A stretch of 64,000 nt of DNA from an uncultured Prevotella sp. (GCA_902495455.1 CABUXJ010000004.1:1-64000); one strand, 5' to 3'. Counted from the stretch's first letter, positions 17,018-25,816 are shown. A program made the numbers and translations. Notes: generated by a model from the letters alone, not told the origin.

Positions 17018-19125
17018 AAGATTATAGAAAACAATTCATGGAGCAACTTCGCTTCGATGCGGAGCATGAAGGAACGGCTCCAGAAACACAATTCATAGAA
17101 AAATCTCTCGAAATCCTAGAAGAAACGGGAGATGTTAGTGATGCCATGCCCATCTCTGTAGAGATTCGTGGCAAGAAGAACCGTCTAATGGCGTTTGATG
17201 CCTATACCTACGATGAAGCAGACGGTGCACTAATAATGATTGCCAGTGATTTTTCAAATGAGATTGATACCGTTCAAACTCTCACTAATACACGCATTGA
17301 TGAACTTTATACAAGAATGCGCAATTTTATAGAGGAGAGCGTTACCGGTAAAATGTCTGATTATTGTGATGACTCTGACCCCGCATTAAATATTGCCAAG
17401 GAGATAAAGGAAAGAGCTGGCAAAGGCAGACTGAACTGGGATATTGTGCGATTCAAATTCGTTATAATCTCAAACTCTATCCTCAGTAAACAGGTTAAAA
17501 ATATTAGTCGAGAAGATTTCTTAGACCGTCCAGTTGTATTAAACATTTGGACATTAGAACGGTTTTTCCAAACATACTCGTCTAATTCTTCTGAGATTAT
17601 TGAATTTGATACCGAGGAGTTTGGATGTGACGGCATACAATGCTTGAAAGCACAGATTGGCGAAGAGGCTGACTATGATGCGTATTTGGGTATTGTTCCT
17701 GGTAGCTTCTTAGCAAATGCTTATCTAAAATATGGTAGCAAGTTGCTTCAAGGAAATGTCCGTGCATTTTTAAGTATACGAGGAAAAATTAATCGTGGAA
17801 TACGAGAGACGATTATCAAATCCCCAGAAAACTTTTTTACCTATAACAATGGTATTGCCGTTGTAGCACGTTCTGTTCGTTTTTCAGCAGACGGCACAAA
17901 GATAGTTCACATGCGAGATCCACAAATCATAAATGGTGGTCAAACAACAGCGTCTTTGGCTAATGCCATTATCAAAAAAGAAAAGATGGCAGATGATATG
18001 AAAAACCTCTTTGTACCTATGAAATTGACCGTTCTCAATATCGAAAACGAAATGTCAGAAGATGAGGTAGAACGCTACAATGATATCACGAAGAGGATTT
18101 CTCAATGTGCTAATAGCCAAAATGCAGTATCCGACGCAGACTTCTTTTCTAATCATCCATTCCATGTGATGATGGAGAAACTATCTTTGAAGACAATGGC
18201 ACCACCGGTAAATGGGAATCCATTTCAAACTATTTGGTATTATGAGCGTTCAAGGGGAAAATGGGAACAAGACCAAATGAAACTGACACCTGCACAGCGC
18301 CAGCAGTTCATAGCTAAACATCCTAAAAACCAAGTCCTCAAAAAAGAGAAACTGGCAAAGTGTTTGAATGCTTTTGCTATGAATCCTCATGAAGTGTGTC
18401 AAAGTTCTGCTATTAACTTTAAACGCTTTGCAGGCACCATTGACGATATATATGAGAAGTCAAGAGATAGCATAAACGAAGAGTATTTCAAGAAATGTGT
18501 TTGTTGTGTTATCGTATTTGACACCCTAGACCGTATGGTAAACAAAGCAGAGTGGTATCCTTCGGGTGGTAATAAGGCACAGATTGTGCCTTATTCTATT
18601 GCTAAGTTGATGTCAATGCTACCCAAAAACACAGACCTTGATTGGGTTTCCATGTGGAAAAACCAGACATTGTACCACCAACTTGCAACCGAATTGGAGC
18701 AAATCGCTCATGCTATCCATGAGTTTTTAATGAAAGAGGCTGATGGTGGATTGGTACGTTCTATGTCTCGTAAACTTGACACTTGGAAGAAATGCAAGGA
18801 TTTGAAACTCCAACTTTCCGACCAGTTTATAGCCAGTCTTGTTTCACTACAAGAAACGAGGGATGCGGAAATGGTTGCCAAGCGAGCACACAAGTTCAAT
18901 AGCAGTGTTGACTTATCTGTTGAAATCTTTAAGTTGGGTGCGACTTATTGGCATAAGGTTTATGCCGAGGTTGCGAAAGAAGCAATTCTTCCTTATGGTG
19001 AATTATCGTTCATTAATGGTATAGGCGACTATATCAATTTGGGAAAGTTGCCTTCTCCTAAACAATGTAAGCAACTGATGAAAATTATAGATAAAATAGA
19101 AAATAAAGGATTTGTAATGCCATAA
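17008..19125 (+). CDS. AIPR family protein (abortive infection phage resistance)
   Basis: A 705-residue AIPR protein. The family signature is clear: FFTYNNGIAVVARSV (about 272-286), PQIINGGQTTASLANA (about 305-320) and a charged helical tail. AIPR proteins are named from abortive phage-resistance loci and are a regular component of MutL/Z1 defence operons; their biochemical activity is not firmly known. It overlaps the preceding nuclease gene by 10 bases and is followed after two bases by a small gene. Confidence 0.93.
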   Translation: MEIEDYRKQFMEQLRFDAEHEGTAPETQFIEKSLEILEETGDVSDAMPISVEIRGKKNRLMAFDAYTYDEADGALIMIASDFSNEIDTVQTLTNTRIDELYTRMRNFIEESVTGKMSDYCDDSDPALNIAKEIKERAGKGRLNWDIVRFKFVIISNSILSKQVKNISREDFLDRPVVLNIWTLERFFQTYSSNSSEIIEFDTEEFGCDGIQCLKAQIGEEADYDAYLGIVPGSFLANAYLKYGSKLLQGNVRAFLSIRGKINRGIRETIIKSPENFFTYNNGIAVVARSVRFSADGTKIVHMRDPQIINGGQTTASLANAIIKKEKMADDMKNLFVPMKLTVLNIENEMSEDEVERYNDITKRISQCANSQNAVSDADFFSNHPFHVMMEKLSLKTMAPPVNGNPFQTIWYYERSRGKWEQDQMKLTPAQRQQFIAKHPKNQVLKKEKLAKCLNAFAMNPHEVCQSSAINFKRFAGTIDDIYEKSRDSINEEYFKKCVCCVIVFDTLDRMVNKAEWYPSGGNKAQIVPYSIAKLMSMLPKNTDLDWVSMWKNQTLYHQLATELEQIAHAIHEFLMKEADGGLVRSMSRKLDTWKKCKDLKLQLSDQFIASLVSLQETRDAEMVAKRAHKFNSSVDLSVEIFKLGATYWHKVYAEVAKEAILPYGELSFINGIGDYINLGKLPSPKQCKQLMKIIDKIENKGFVMP

Positions 19126-19127
19126 TC

Positions 19128-19454
19128 ATGAGAGAGTTAACGGAAAAAGAAATACTCAACAGAAAGCACTTCTTGATGTTCATGGAGCTAATAGGTCTTA
19201 GTCCTACATCATGTAATGCTTATGCAACCACACTAATGAGTTGTTCTAATTTCATTAAGGATGAGTTGGAAAAAGATGGTTATGCCTCTCTTTATGAAGT
19301 GGACAACCAAAAGGACATAAAAAGGTATCAACAGATTCTTGACACTACGCCTGCCTATATAAGCAGGAACCATTCCGGTAATAATAGGCACTTGGCAAGC
19401 ATAGTCAATTATGTTAAGTTCATAGATTTCTTATTTATCTTCAAAAAGAGATAA
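19128..19454 (+). CDS. 108-aa protein, last gene of defence operon
   Basis: Starts two bases after the AIPR stop, so it is almost certainly co-translated. No signal peptide. The pattern, an N-terminal helix pair with GLSPTSCNAYATTLMSCSNF and a C-terminal ISRNHSGNNRHLASIVNYVK, resembles the helical SAM-like core-binding fold of recombinases and similar N-terminal regions of some restriction nucleases, suggesting DNA contact. No catalytic residues visible. I do not recall it as part of the described Mza gene set, so it may be a variable accessory. Confidence 0.65.
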   Translation: MRELTEKEILNRKHFLMFMELIGLSPTSCNAYATTLMSCSNFIKDELEKDGYASLYEVDNQKDIKRYQQILDTTPAYISRNHSGNNRHLASIVNYVKFIDFLFIFKKR

Positions 19455-19466
19455 CATATCAGTGTT

Positions 19467-19474
19467 TACATTTG
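19467..19474 (+). promoter_or_regulatory. Possible -7 box before rhuM-like gene
   Basis: TACATTTG 26 bases before the next start; no good -33 element is seen, so read-through from the operon is also possible. Confidence 0.35.
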
Positions 19475-19497
19475 CATCAGTTTAGAAAAGATAAAAT

Positions 19498-20478
19498 ATG
19501 GCAGAAGAAAATAAAATAATACTCTATCAGGACGATGACGAGATTACTCGTGTGTCTGTGCGTTTTGCTGATGAAGATTTGTGGCTGACACAAAATCAGT
19601 TGGCAGAAATATACTGTACGACGAAACAGAATATCAGTCAGCACATAGACAATCTATTAAATGATGGAGAATTAGACCCGAATCTAACTGTAAAGGATTT
19701 CTTGACAGTTCGGCAAGAGGGTAAACGTCAAGTGCAGCGCAGTGTTCTACACTACAACCTTGACATGGTCATCGCTTTGGGCTATCGTGTCCAGTCTCAG
19801 GTGGCGACTCGCTTTCGCCGTTGGGCCACCCAACGGCTTCATGAGTATATCCAGAAAGGATTTGCGATGGATGATGAGCGGTTAAAGCAAGGCGGTAATC
19901 GGTATTTCCGTGAGTTGCTGCAACGCATCAGGGATATTCGTAGTAGTGAACGCAACTTCTATCAACAGGTTACGGATATTTATGCAACTGCCACGGACTA
20001 TGACCCACGCGATGAGATGACAAAGATGTTCTTTGCCACTGTGCAGAACAAATTGCATTATGCCGTTCACGAGAATACGGCAGCGGAAGTTATCTACAAT
20101 CGCGTGGACAATGAAAAGCCATTTGTGGGCATGACGAACTTCAAGGGTAACTATGTGACCAAGGATGACGTGAAGATTGCCAAGAACTATCTGTCGGAGA
20201 TTGAACTTCAACGTTTGAACTTGCTTGTCTCCGGCTTCTTGGACTTTGCAGAGTTCCAAGCATTGGAAATGAATCCCATGACCATGAAAGATTGGATAGA
20301 GGCACTTGACAATCAGATTATCGCTCACAAACGAAAGGTCTTAATTGGCAAGGGGAACATTTCGCATAAGCAAGCGGTTGAGAAGGCGGAAAAGGAGTTT
20401 GAAATCTATCGCAAGCGCGAAATGGAACTGCTTGAAAGCGATTTTGATAGAGAAATCAAGAAGCTGAAAGATAAATAG
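19498..20478 (+). CDS. RhuM family protein
   Basis: A 326-residue cytoplasmic protein of the RhuM family. The N-terminal part has the characteristic LWLTQNQLAEIYCTTKQNIS helix-turn-helix-like region, then VLHYNLDMVIALGYRVQSQ and TRFRRWATQRLHEYI; the C-terminal half is helical with a charged tail. RhuM proteins were named from a Salmonella pathogenicity island, but their role is unknown; they are common on mobile elements and in defence islands, often beside restriction genes. It starts 43 bases after the operon and is followed after 13 bases by a PIN-like gene. Confidence 0.9.
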   Translation: MAEENKIILYQDDDEITRVSVRFADEDLWLTQNQLAEIYCTTKQNISQHIDNLLNDGELDPNLTVKDFLTVRQEGKRQVQRSVLHYNLDMVIALGYRVQSQVATRFRRWATQRLHEYIQKGFAMDDERLKQGGNRYFRELLQRIRDIRSSERNFYQQVTDIYATATDYDPRDEMTKMFFATVQNKLHYAVHENTAAEVIYNRVDNEKPFVGMTNFKGNYVTKDDVKIAKNYLSEIELQRLNLLVSGFLDFAEFQALEMNPMTMKDWIEALDNQIIAHKRKVLIGKGNISHKQAVEKAEKEFEIYRKREMELLESDFDREIKKLKDK

Positions 20479-20491
20479 ATTCAATACGCAT

Positions 20492-21877
20492 ATGGTTACC
20501 ATATATTTTGACAAACAACTTTTTAGTCATCTGTTTAAATCGCAAGAAGAAAAATATCTTGCTTTGCGTAAGAAAATACTGTCTCATCGTGACGAGTTTA
20601 TTTTCCTGTATTCAAATGCTCATTTACTCGACCTTCAGCAGGATACGACTGACATTAAGTATGACGAGATGGATTTCATGCAATCTATTGTGGATGGTAA
20701 TCATATCTTTTATGAATCTCCTAATATTGGTGTCATAAAAGAGTCACCACGTTCCGCGTTTAATAATGTAGCGAAAGTTGATGATTTTTCTTGGCTTTAC
20801 GAACTTGATTTGTCGCAGATTACAGAAGAACAATGTGATGCCATTAATAATATAATAGACATATCCATCAAAGATTTAAGAGGAGAATTGGAGTTTGATT
20901 GGTTGAAGAAAAGGACTCCGATACGTTCAAAAGAACTTGCAATAGATAAAGAAAATCTTATCTCATTCGTAAAACTTGTAAAGGACAATTTTTACGAGGA
21001 TAAAAATTCATATAAGAACATCAGGGATAATGCTGTCAAAAGTTACAACCCAACGTTAATAACTTCGGACTGTGAAAATGTTTTCAATGAGCAACTGGAA
21101 GCGGCTCCATTAAGGTTATCTTTTATAGAAACGATTAAAGCTGTCATAAACCAATTTGGTCTTAAATCATCTGACGCGACTATTGTATATTATGTATCCT
21201 ATATGCTCCTTGATTTACTTGAAGTTAGTAAGGAAACTCGAAGGAAAGTTAAGTTCCGTAATATGCAAACTGACTGTATGCATAGTTTCTTTGGTTCATA
21301 TTGTGATTGTTTCGTAAGTGACGATGCGGGTATACTCAAAAAGAGTAAAACGTTATACAAGCTCTTTAATTTTGAGACCAAAATATATTCAATAGATGAG
21401 TTTATTAAGACATTTGATGAAGCGATAAATAACAATCAGAAACATGTATCTGAGTATTTTAAAGAAATCTGTACAGACTATGAGAAAAAAGAGGTGATAT
21501 GGGCTGAATCGCTTACTCAATATACATTGACTCAATTACGCGCTTCCAACATCTATTTTGGCTATTTTAATTATATGTCGGAACGAACATCAAAAGATGA
21601 TACGGTTATAATACTTCATAAAAACAAAAGAGCAAGCCAACTGTTACTTATTCAAGAAATAGAGATTGTTGTTAACAGGCTCGTGCGTTCTTTTAATGAA
21701 ATAGGGGCAACTTTTTCTCTGTTCAATAAAGAAGTGGAATTTTCACAAATGCGGACAGGCAATTGGAATAGGATTCTAAAATTAAACGATGCGGATATTT
21801 ACTTAACGAATGTCCAAGATCCTTTTATGCTTTATTTATGGATAAATGTTAGGCATCCTGTGTCTATCCAATCGTAA
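20492..21877 (+). CDS. Putative PIN-like domain protein
   Basis: A 461-residue protein I do not recognise as a named family. The start MVTIYFDKQLFSHLF places an Asp (Asp7) at the end of the first strand, as in PIN nucleases. Residues 261-310 read like the end of a PIN domain: Asp261, then CDCFVSDDAGILKKS with Asp277/278, and TKIYSIDEFIKTF. The middle region would be a helical insertion and residues 310-461 an extra domain. If correct it is a metal-dependent RNase, possibly toxin-like. It lies between rhuM and the right attachment site, 13 bases after rhuM. Strongly AT-rich. Confidence 0.55.
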   Translation: MVTIYFDKQLFSHLFKSQEEKYLALRKKILSHRDEFIFLYSNAHLLDLQQDTTDIKYDEMDFMQSIVDGNHIFYESPNIGVIKESPRSAFNNVAKVDDFSWLYELDLSQITEEQCDAINNIIDISIKDLRGELEFDWLKKRTPIRSKELAIDKENLISFVKLVKDNFYEDKNSYKNIRDNAVKSYNPTLITSDCENVFNEQLEAAPLRLSFIETIKAVINQFGLKSSDATIVYYVSYMLLDLLEVSKETRRKVKFRNMQTDCMHSFFGSYCDCFVSDDAGILKKSKTLYKLFNFETKIYSIDEFIKTFDEAINNNQKHVSEYFKEICTDYEKKEVIWAESLTQYTLTQLRASNIYFGYFNYMSERTSKDDTVIILHKNKRASQLLLIQEIEIVVNRLVRSFNEIGATFSLFNKEVEFSQMRTGNWNRILKLNDADIYLTNVQDPFMLYLWINVRHPVSIQS

Positions 21878-22038
21878 AAAGTGCAGTTCAATCTTCACAT
21901 GACTTTCTAATTCGTCCAATTATTAAGTCATTGCATCATTTAAGTTCCCCAATCATGCCGATTTCTCAAACTAATTCACTATCTTTGCCATCAAGAAATC
22001 ATCCGCATTCCACGACACGCAGAACGCAGAAGTCCAGC

Positions 22039-22057
22039 GGTGGAGCAATAGGAGGAG
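22039..22057 (+). repeat. Putative integrase arm sites, right
   Basis: GGTGGAG-CAATA-GGAGGAG, closely matching GGTGGAG-CAAAATA-GGTGGAG inside the left end. Confidence 0.45.
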
Positions 22058-22114
22058 ATTGCTGTTAGTGCGATTCTGAAAAGTAATGATATACAGCCAC
22101 TTGAAGAAGGATTA

Positions 22115-22133
22115 CGATTTCTGGTGGCACCAC
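22115..22133 (+). repeat. Attachment repeat, right (attR)
   Basis: CGATTTCTGGTGGCACCAC, 18 of 19 bases identical to the end of tRNA-Phe (5478-5496). The rest of a tRNA is absent here, so it marks the far end of the island. Confidence 0.8.
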
Positions 22134-22135
22134 AC

Positions 22136-22169
22136 AAGCGGCTCGGATGAAAATCTGGGCCGCTTTTTT
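22136..22169 (+). terminator. Terminator displaced from tRNA-Phe
   Basis: AAGCGGC (22136-22142) pairs with GCCGCTT (22159-22165), then a run of T. It starts three bases after the attachment repeat, where the original tRNA-Phe terminator would be expected before the island inserted. Confidence 0.7.
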
Positions 22170-22296
22170 GTTTTTTCTCATTCTCGTCCAACGTTAAAGG
22201 TAGGGCTTTGCGGTCCGAAAGAGTGTTTCGGTAAGGCTGTCGGTTTCCGAAAACTATGCCAAAGGCTACAGTGATGTAAACTTTCCGTCATAATAA

Positions 22297-22327
22297 TTTG
22301 TCGTTTAGGAGAAAAATGTTACCTTTG
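22297..22327 (+). promoter_or_regulatory. Promoter of DUF3467 gene
   Basis: TTTG (22297-22300), 19-base spacer, TACCTTTG (22320-22327): the consensus Bacteroidetes promoter, 38 bases before the start codon. Confidence 0.8.
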
Positions 22328-22365
22328 CCTTACAAAGACTTCTAATTTAAAACATTATTAATATT

Positions 22366-22689
22366 ATGAACGAAAACGAGAACAAGCAGCAGCAGGGACA
22401 GTTTCAGGTGGAACTGCCGCAGGACAAAGCACAGGGAGAATATGCAAACTTCGCTATAATAACACATTCAAGCAGTGATTTCGTACTCGATTTTGCCCGC
22501 GTACTTCCCGGAGTACCCAAGGCACAAGTGCGCAGCCGCGTCATTCTTGCACCTGAGCACGCCAAGCGTCTGCTCATGGCTTTGCAGGAGAATATAGTGC
22601 GCTATGAACGTGAGTTCGGTCAAATCACCATTCCCAACCAGTCGCCACGCACCATTGCGCCGTTCAATGTCGGCAAGGGTGAGGCGTAA
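22366..22689 (+). CDS. DUF3467 domain protein
   Basis: A 107-residue protein of the DUF3467 family, function unknown. Characteristic parts: GEYANFAIITHSSSDFVLDF, ARVLPGVPKAQVRSRVI and the helix APEHAKRLLMALQENI. The N-terminal 18 residues are a Gln/Glu/Asn-rich tail. In Bacteroidetes this gene usually stands between rpoC and rpsL. Here rpsL follows only after a lipoprotein gene, and rpoC is not upstream in this window: the tRNA-Phe island is. It has its own promoter. Confidence 0.9.
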   Translation: MNENENKQQQGQFQVELPQDKAQGEYANFAIITHSSSDFVLDFARVLPGVPKAQVRSRVILAPEHAKRLLMALQENIVRYEREFGQITIPNQSPRTIAPFNVGKGEA

Positions 22690-22754
22690 CCACCCAATGA
22701 TTCTCTTGTGTTCCTGTTGTGTGAATGTCATGACGGGAATTGATACCTGATATT

Positions 22755-22833
22755 AATAGGTACGGAATTATAGTTCCTGCGTTGTCGATCTTTTTTATTC
22801 TGGCAAGTATGAGACTATATATCCGTACCTATT
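22755..22833. repeat. 20-bp inverted repeat before lipoprotein gene
   Basis: AATAGGTACGGAATTATAGT (22755-22774) and the near complement of it at 22814-22833 (18 of 20 pairs), with a 39-base loop. It ends 29 bases before the lipoprotein start, so it may be a leader structure or a double operator. No T run follows. Confidence 0.5.
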
Positions 22834-22861
22834 GTTTTCTAATGTTTTATAAATAAAGCCT

Positions 22862-24853
22862 ATGAAACGAATCATTGCATCCTTGTTTTTCTTTTTAAGT
22901 GTCCTTTGTGCCCTCCCGCTTCTTGTCGGTTGCGGCAGCGACGGCTCTGATGCGCCGGAAGAGGACGAAAACGTAGTCCCGGGAGGAGGTGAAGACGCAG
23001 GCCGGGTCGACCGCGAGCTGACTGTCTATGTCTATCCCGGAGTGACGGAAGCCGACGGTGTCGTCCCCCGCATGACCGTTGTGGATGGTTGCGAGATGTG
23101 TACCGAACTGTATGATCCGACCGACCCCGGGGTCATGGTGTTTCACTACATGAACAGCCGCGAACGTGTCTCCGCCTTTATGTCGGCCTCGTCCAAAGGC
23201 ATTACCATATTGGAGGACGACCCCTTCAGTCCTGTCCCGGAGCCTGTCGCCACATTGATAACTGCAGACGGCGCCGACATCGTCATCTCCACAGGCACCT
23301 ATTCCAAGCAGCAAGACTCATACGCCATCACGTCTTCGCAGCGGGTGGCAAATGCGATGACGCGCGGCGGCATGCAGGCCGTCACTCGTGGTGACGATAT
23401 GGACTTCGTGCGTGAACTTGTGATGAAAGACATTATCAGGCCGATGTCTTCCGCATTGAGTGATGCGAACAGTGTGATAAGTGTTCTACCGTTCTCTAAA
23501 GGTGCATCCGCAGTGCTAACGATATGGAGTGATTTCGGACTTGTCGCTGCCGAGGCACATCTCTATTCCAATGATGAGAAGGAGTTTGCCCAAAAGTATA
23601 ATGAAATCATGGTCTCGAATTTGAAAAAGAAAATCAAAGCTACGGTCGAGGTGTTAGAGAATGCAATACCGCCCATATACATGTATCGTGCCTCTCTTGC
23701 CGCCTATAAGTACGTTCGGGACTATGACTACGAGAAATATGACGACGTGTCGGATGATTTTGTCATGACGACCACCAACTCCTATTCTTTCACATCCCGC
23801 CGGGCGCAGACCTCCTCATGGGAAGTCTATGACGAGTCGGCAAAATACAAACCTGCGGTGCGTCTCGTCTCGGTTGGCGACCGTTCGGCGACCGTGTGCG
23901 GAAGTTTCTCCGGCTTCGACGGCCGCTTCACTGTGACCGGCTACCGTCTCTACCGCAACCGCGTCATGGTGGAAAATGTCTCCGCCACACTTGACGGTTC
24001 GACAACCTATACCTTCGGCAATCTTCAGAAGGGCGAGACATATCAAGTGACGGCCACTGCCACGGTGATGGGCACGACATACGAATCCCCGTATGTCGAG
24101 TTCCGTATCGACGGAGACTTGGAGCTGTCCGAATCCTCGCTGACGTTCTCAGAGAGCGGTGGCAAGAAGACGGTCCAAGTGACTCTGCCCGCCGACGACT
24201 GGACGTGGACGGCCCGCAGTAGTGCAGGATGGTGTCGGGTGACGCCCGGCCGCGACAACACTTTGCAGATAGCCGTCTCCGCCGGTTCCGAAAGCAGGGA
24301 AGCGACTGTGACCGTCGAGGCAAAGTCACCGCGCGGTGACAGCCAGGCGAAAACCATCAGCGTGGCCCAACAGGCAATCGGAAACATGGCCTACTTCAGA
24401 GGCACATGCAAGTTGGTCTCCAAGACAGAATATCCGTCCAAACCATCCTATAACTTCACGCAGGAGCAAAACGTCGACCTGACTCTGTTCTTGATGAGAA
24501 TGGGCGGGACGACCACCATCACGTCCACTCTGCCTTTGAGCGGTGTCTCGTTTGCCAACTGGGCTTTGTCAAGCACATCGACTTCGGGAGTTATTTTGTC
24601 GGACGGCTTCTCGCTGACAAGGTTCACTTGCTCATGGACAGACACATTCATCCGCATTGACGGTTCGTCCAAAGGTCCGGATAATTCCACCGGCGACTTC
24701 TCTCTTGCGATAGACCTGTCGGCGCTCAGTGTGAAGGTGCTTGAGTCGAGGAAAAGCAGCGGAACGGCATATCCCGGAGGCGGTGCGACGCAATATAAAT
24801 CTCAGGAGACCTTGTCCGGCACACTCTCTTATACCGGCGAATATGTTCAATAG
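22862..24853 (+). CDS. Lipoprotein with fibronectin-like and BACON domains
   Basis: A 663-residue exported lipoprotein. The signal peptide ends in the lipobox LLVGC (Cys24), followed by an acidic linker. Residues about 330-418 look like a fibronectin type III domain (RLVSVGDRSATVCGSFSGF; YTFGNLQKGETYQVTA). Residues about 420-503 form a BACON domain (SSLTFSESGGKKTVQV; GWCRVTPG; ISVAQQ), a module linked to carbohydrate or mucin contact in gut Bacteroidales. The N-terminal 300 residues and the C-terminal 160 are unassigned. It sits alone between DUF3467 and rpsL, closed by its own terminator. Likely surface-exposed; no substrate can be named. Confidence 0.85.
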   Translation: MKRIIASLFFFLSVLCALPLLVGCGSDGSDAPEEDENVVPGGGEDAGRVDRELTVYVYPGVTEADGVVPRMTVVDGCEMCTELYDPTDPGVMVFHYMNSRERVSAFMSASSKGITILEDDPFSPVPEPVATLITADGADIVISTGTYSKQQDSYAITSSQRVANAMTRGGMQAVTRGDDMDFVRELVMKDIIRPMSSALSDANSVISVLPFSKGASAVLTIWSDFGLVAAEAHLYSNDEKEFAQKYNEIMVSNLKKKIKATVEVLENAIPPIYMYRASLAAYKYVRDYDYEKYDDVSDDFVMTTTNSYSFTSRRAQTSSWEVYDESAKYKPAVRLVSVGDRSATVCGSFSGFDGRFTVTGYRLYRNRVMVENVSATLDGSTTYTFGNLQKGETYQVTATATVMGTTYESPYVEFRIDGDLELSESSLTFSESGGKKTVQVTLPADDWTWTARSSAGWCRVTPGRDNTLQIAVSAGSESREATVTVEAKSPRGDSQAKTISVAQQAIGNMAYFRGTCKLVSKTEYPSKPSYNFTQEQNVDLTLFLMRMGGTTTITSTLPLSGVSFANWALSSTSTSGVILSDGFSLTRFTCSWTDTFIRIDGSSKGPDNSTGDFSLAIDLSALSVKVLESRKSSGTAYPGGGATQYKSQETLSGTLSYTGEYVQ

Positions 24854-24964
24854 CCACCCGGAGACGACCCCCTGTGAAACAGACAGCGGTGGACATCCGG
24901 GTCTGCCGGACAGCGGCCGATGACGAGCCGCGTAGAATACGCATAACATCGTTGCAGATGTTAT

Positions 24965-25020
24965 AGCCCCGATTCGGGCACGATGGTCAGATGCCGTCGT
25001 TCCGAATCGGGGCTTTCTTT
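24965..25020 (+). terminator. Terminator of lipoprotein gene
   Basis: Perfect 13-bp stem AGCCCCGATTCGG (24965-24977) with 25002-25014, 24-base loop, followed by TTCTTTTG. Confidence 0.85.
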
Positions 25021-25275
25021 TGTTTTCGGAGCTTAATGGTTGTGGAAGTTCTGTTCTTGTTTGATAAAAATCGGTTGCGGATTGGTTTGTCGTGACATTT
25101 GTCGTGACATCGCATGATGTTCCCCTGACGAGAACAATCAGTCTCCTCCTGTCGGTCGTGGACAATATTGTAAACATTGCTGCTAAAAAAATCAGGACAA
25201 ACGAAAAAGTAAGTTTTGTGACCCCGAAAAACCGAAAAACCGTGTTTGTCATGCGATTGTTTTGCCGTGGAAAAC

Positions 25276-25381
25276 CAATGGGGCTGCCGTTGGGTTGCAA
25301 CGAGGGCCCCGTTGGATTGCGGCGAGGCCTCCGTCGCAGTCCAACGGGCACGCCGTTGTGGACCAACGGGGCCCTTACGGC
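25276..25381. repeat. 22-bp-period GC-rich array, copy 1
   Basis: Five degenerate units of exactly 22 bp beginning at 25276, 25298, 25320, 25342 and 25364, each starting CAACGG or a variant; the last reads CAACGGGGCCCTTACGGC. Related arrays lie at 47991 and 58640. There are no unique spacers, so it is not CRISPR. Confidence 0.75.
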
Positions 25382-25816
25382 AGCGAAAAAACAGCGTTTT
25401 GGGCTTCAAAAAGTTGCACAAATCGTGCTCTTTGCATGACAACAGTCTCGCTGTCAGTCGGTTGCGGTTGCACGCGCTATTTTGCGATATTTGCGACCGA
25501 CGACAGTTTCCTGGAAAATAATGGCAAAATAGAGGCGTTTAGAGGCTGTTTTTAACACTTTTTGTCCGCTATTTTCCGACATTCCGTTTGTTCCGGAATA
25601 GGGTCGCACCCCCGCTTCGATATCCGCAGGGAGGGCGTCATGATGAGTCTGTGACGTCGGTGTGAGCTTAAGATATAGATGAAAAACGGTCGTTGTTATC
25701 ACAAATACAGCTATCCGGAGGTAATTAAATTGTTAAAAAAGTATATATTAATTTAAAATCACCTGTATTTAATGATGTTTCTATATAATGTATATGGCTG
25801 TTTAAGATAAAATATG

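Larger units (their letters stand above)
5478..22133. mobile_element. Defence-carrying genomic island in tRNA-Phe
   Basis: About 16.7 kb bounded by the tRNA-Phe 3' end (5478-5496) and a second copy of the same 19 bases (22115-22133, one mismatch). Just inside the left end is a Bacteroides-type tyrosine recombinase gene, now broken by a stop codon. Similar GGTGGAG-type repeats lie inside both ends. Contents: integrase pseudogene, 124-aa companion, two HTH excisionase-like genes, structured non-coding DNA, a decayed ATPase gene, then the methylase-MORC-Z1-nuclease-AIPR operon, RhuM and a PIN-like gene. The island is visibly more AT-rich than the flanking chromosome. No intact transfer or mobilisation genes are seen, so it appears fixed or dependent on help in trans. 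Confidence 0.85.
21878..22296. other. Right end of island, non-coding
   Basis: No gene. Contains the putative arm sites (22039-22057), the attachment repeat (22115-22133) and a terminator. The upstream part shows nothing I can interpret. Confidence 0.6.
24854..25816. other. Long non-coding gap before rpsL
   Basis: About 960 bases without a supported gene; frames here come from repeats. Holds the lipoprotein terminator, a 12-bp direct repeat TTTGTCGTGACA (around 25087-25110) and a 22-bp-period array (25276-25381). The last 150 bases are AT-rich promoter DNA. Confidence 0.6.

Noticed and set aside
25276..25381. CRISPR array
   Set aside because: Units are contiguous with no unique spacers, and no cas gene was seen in the window.
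24632..25442. Minus-strand frames of 151-244 aa
   Set aside because: Cover the lipoprotein end, its terminator and the repeat array.
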